Assembly: GCA_937863215.1 (NCBI GenBank)
Contig: CALMFQ010000218.1
Span: 1 to 7,340, forward strand
Origin: an uncultured Pseudomonadota bacterium
Lineage (GTDB): Bacteria; Pseudomonadota; Gammaproteobacteria; Burkholderiales; SCOH01
DNA length: 7,340 bases
Reading direction: 5' to 3'
Below, one piece after another: positions 6,533 to 7,340 of this stretch. Position numbers and translations under genes: made by a program. The first letter of the stretch is position 1. Every line of letters starts with the position of its first letter. The notes below the pieces were generated by a model, which saw only the letters and a program-made list of their open reading frames with translations, was not told the origin of the DNA and ran no database searches.

Positions 6533-7150
6533 ATGCGATGGGTTTCTGCTTTGGCGGGCGTGGTCCTGTTGCTGGCGTTGCCGGCGTGGGGCGGGACGAT
6601 TCAGGCCTACAACAGCTACCTGCATCCGCCATTCCTCGATAATCAAGGCCAGTCCGGTCTTGCCCCCGATCTGGTCGACTACCTGAATCGCAGGCTGGAT
6701 CGCGGCTACCGGCTGCAACTGGTGAACCTGCCGCGGGCACGCCTGGCGCGACTGGTTCTCGACCGGCAGGAGACCCGTTTTGGCGGTGTGGCACTGTTCC
6801 TGACGCCGCGTTTCGTTGCCGATGAGGCGCACACGCGCTTTCTGTGGAGCCTGCCGCTGAGCAGCGACTACAACCTGCTGCTATTTCGCCGGCCCGCGCC
6901 GAAAACCGTTACCAGCCTGAACTCTCTGGCGGGCCTGCGTTTTGCCGGAGTCTATGGACATCGCTACCAGGGTATCGACGAGTTGAAGGATGCCGGTCTG
7001 ATCCGGCGCGAGGATGCTGCCGCCGAGGCGGTAAATCTGGGCAAGGTGCTGGCCGGGCGGGTCGATTTCACGGTGATGAATCATTCCTATTTTGCCGCAC
7101 TCGACGGTGGCTATGCTGGGCTGTTTGAGACACAGACGGTGCAGCATTAA
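6533..7150 (+). CDS. Periplasmic solute-binding protein, family 3 type, C-terminally truncated
   Basis: The 205-residue product starts with a signal peptide (residues 1 to about 20: MRW, a hydrophobic VVLLLALPAW core, then a likely cut near AWG-GT). The mature part looks like a bacterial family-3 extracellular solute-binding domain: an early strand GTIQAYNSY, then HPPFLDNQGQSGLAPDLVDYLNRRL, a middle strand LRFAGVYGHRYQG and GRVDFTVMNHSYF. Such proteins usually bind polar amino acids for ABC importers or act as sensors. I cannot name the ligand, and no permease or ATPase is in view. The ATG at 6533 has a strong AGGGAGG site (6518-6524), eight bases upstream; an upstream GTG at 6524 lies inside that site. 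The TAA at 7148-7150 comes about 46 codons before the expected end, so the protein as read lacks its last strand and helices. It is probably monocistronic. Confidence 0.65.
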   Translation: MRWVSALAGVVLLLALPAWGGTIQAYNSYLHPPFLDNQGQSGLAPDLVDYLNRRLDRGYRLQLVNLPRARLARLVLDRQETRFGGVALFLTPRFVADEAHTRFLWSLPLSSDYNLLLFRRPAPKTVTSLNSLAGLRFAGVYGHRYQGIDELKDAGLIRREDAAAEAVNLGKVLAGRVDFTVMNHSYFAALDGGYAGLFETQTVQH

Positions 7151-7291
7151 GCCGCATTCAACCGCTATATCCTGATCGGCAAACACAATCGCGAATTGCA
7201 GCAGGCACTCGACAAGGTGATTGCGCAGATGCGCATCGATCCCGAATGGCAGGCGATTGCACGCCGCTATGAACTACTGGCACCACGCTGA
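7151..7291 (+). pseudogene. Detached C-terminal part of the solute-binding protein gene
   Basis: Past the TAA at 7148-7150, the same frame stays open for 46 codons to TGA at 7289-7291. It reads AAFNRYILIGKHNRELQQAL and ends PEWQAIARRYELLAPR. This looks like the normal end of a solute-binding protein: a strand, then an amphipathic helix, then a terminal helix with the common 'W..I..RY' pattern. Joined to the upstream part, the gene would encode about 252 residues, the usual family length. No frame change is needed, so one base substitution (for example from GAA, CAA or AAA) explains the break. No independent start codon with a ribosome site is seen. A sequencing error or stop readthrough is the alternative to a true pseudogene. 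Confidence 0.7.
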
Positions 7292-7300
7292 GGCGGCATG

Positions 7301-7332
7301 AAAAACCACGCCCCGCTGCTGGCGGGGCGTGG
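7301..7332 (-). terminator. Intrinsic terminator of a minus-strand gene to the right
   Basis: CCACGCCCCGC (7306-7316) pairs perfectly with GCGGGGCGTGG (7322-7332) around a TGCTG loop. AAAAA at 7301-7305 becomes a T-run on the minus strand, directly after the stem. On the + strand the stem is followed by TGAGGTTG, with no T-run. It therefore best serves a gene converging from beyond the right edge, though the hairpin may also slow transcription coming from the left. Confidence 0.75.
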
Positions 7333-7340
7333 TGAGGTTG

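Noticed and set aside
1..7340. Neisseria-type DNA uptake sequences (GCCGTCTGAA or its complement).
   Set aside because: None was seen on reading either strand, including within the lysC terminator, where such sequences often sit in Neisseria.

Overview
The window reads as ordinary chromosomal DNA from a GC-rich proteobacterium, with every gene on the + strand. The two adjacent ubiquinone hydroxylases, the DsbC type and the single fused aspartokinase suggest a betaproteobacterium, perhaps of the Neisseriales; this placement is inferred from family resemblance and gene order and was not tested by a search. Coding density is high and the content is mostly housekeeping. I found no rRNA, tRNA, CRISPR array, insertion sequence or phage-like gene.

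Layout. Positions 1-50 hold the last codons of an upstream gene, probably the aminopeptidase pepP. It overlaps ubiH (50-1210), which is followed after one base by a second FAD hydroxylase of the UbiH/UbiI/UbiF family (1212-2384). After 36 bases comes dsbC (2421-3182), a periplasmic disulfide isomerase. A further 22 bases lead to a small TonB-like membrane-anchored protein with a TTG start (3205-3939). These genes are close enough to be one transcript. A TATAAT box in the next gap precedes alanine racemase alr (4008-5075). An AT-rich gap with a hairpin and a possible promoter then leads to aspartokinase lysC (5165-6391), which ends at a textbook intrinsic terminator (6410-6438). The last gene (6533-7150) is a secreted family-3-type solute-binding protein cut short by an in-frame TAA. 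The same frame continues to a second stop at 7289-7291. The window closes with a hairpin whose U-tract lies on the minus strand, so a minus-strand gene probably converges from the right.

How the genes fit together. ubiH and its neighbour hydroxylate the quinone ring during ubiquinone synthesis. dsbC repairs disulfides in the periplasm, and the TonB-like protein is also predicted to span the envelope. alr supplies D-alanine for peptidoglycan. lysC opens the aspartate pathway, which gives lysine, threonine, methionine and diaminopimelate; diaminopimelate also feeds peptidoglycan. The points most worth a second look are the interrupted solute-binding gene, a well-placed internal start in lysC that could make a separate regulatory subunit, a lipobox-like signal peptide on DsbC, and an orphan TonB-like gene. 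None of these amounts to a clearly new system.
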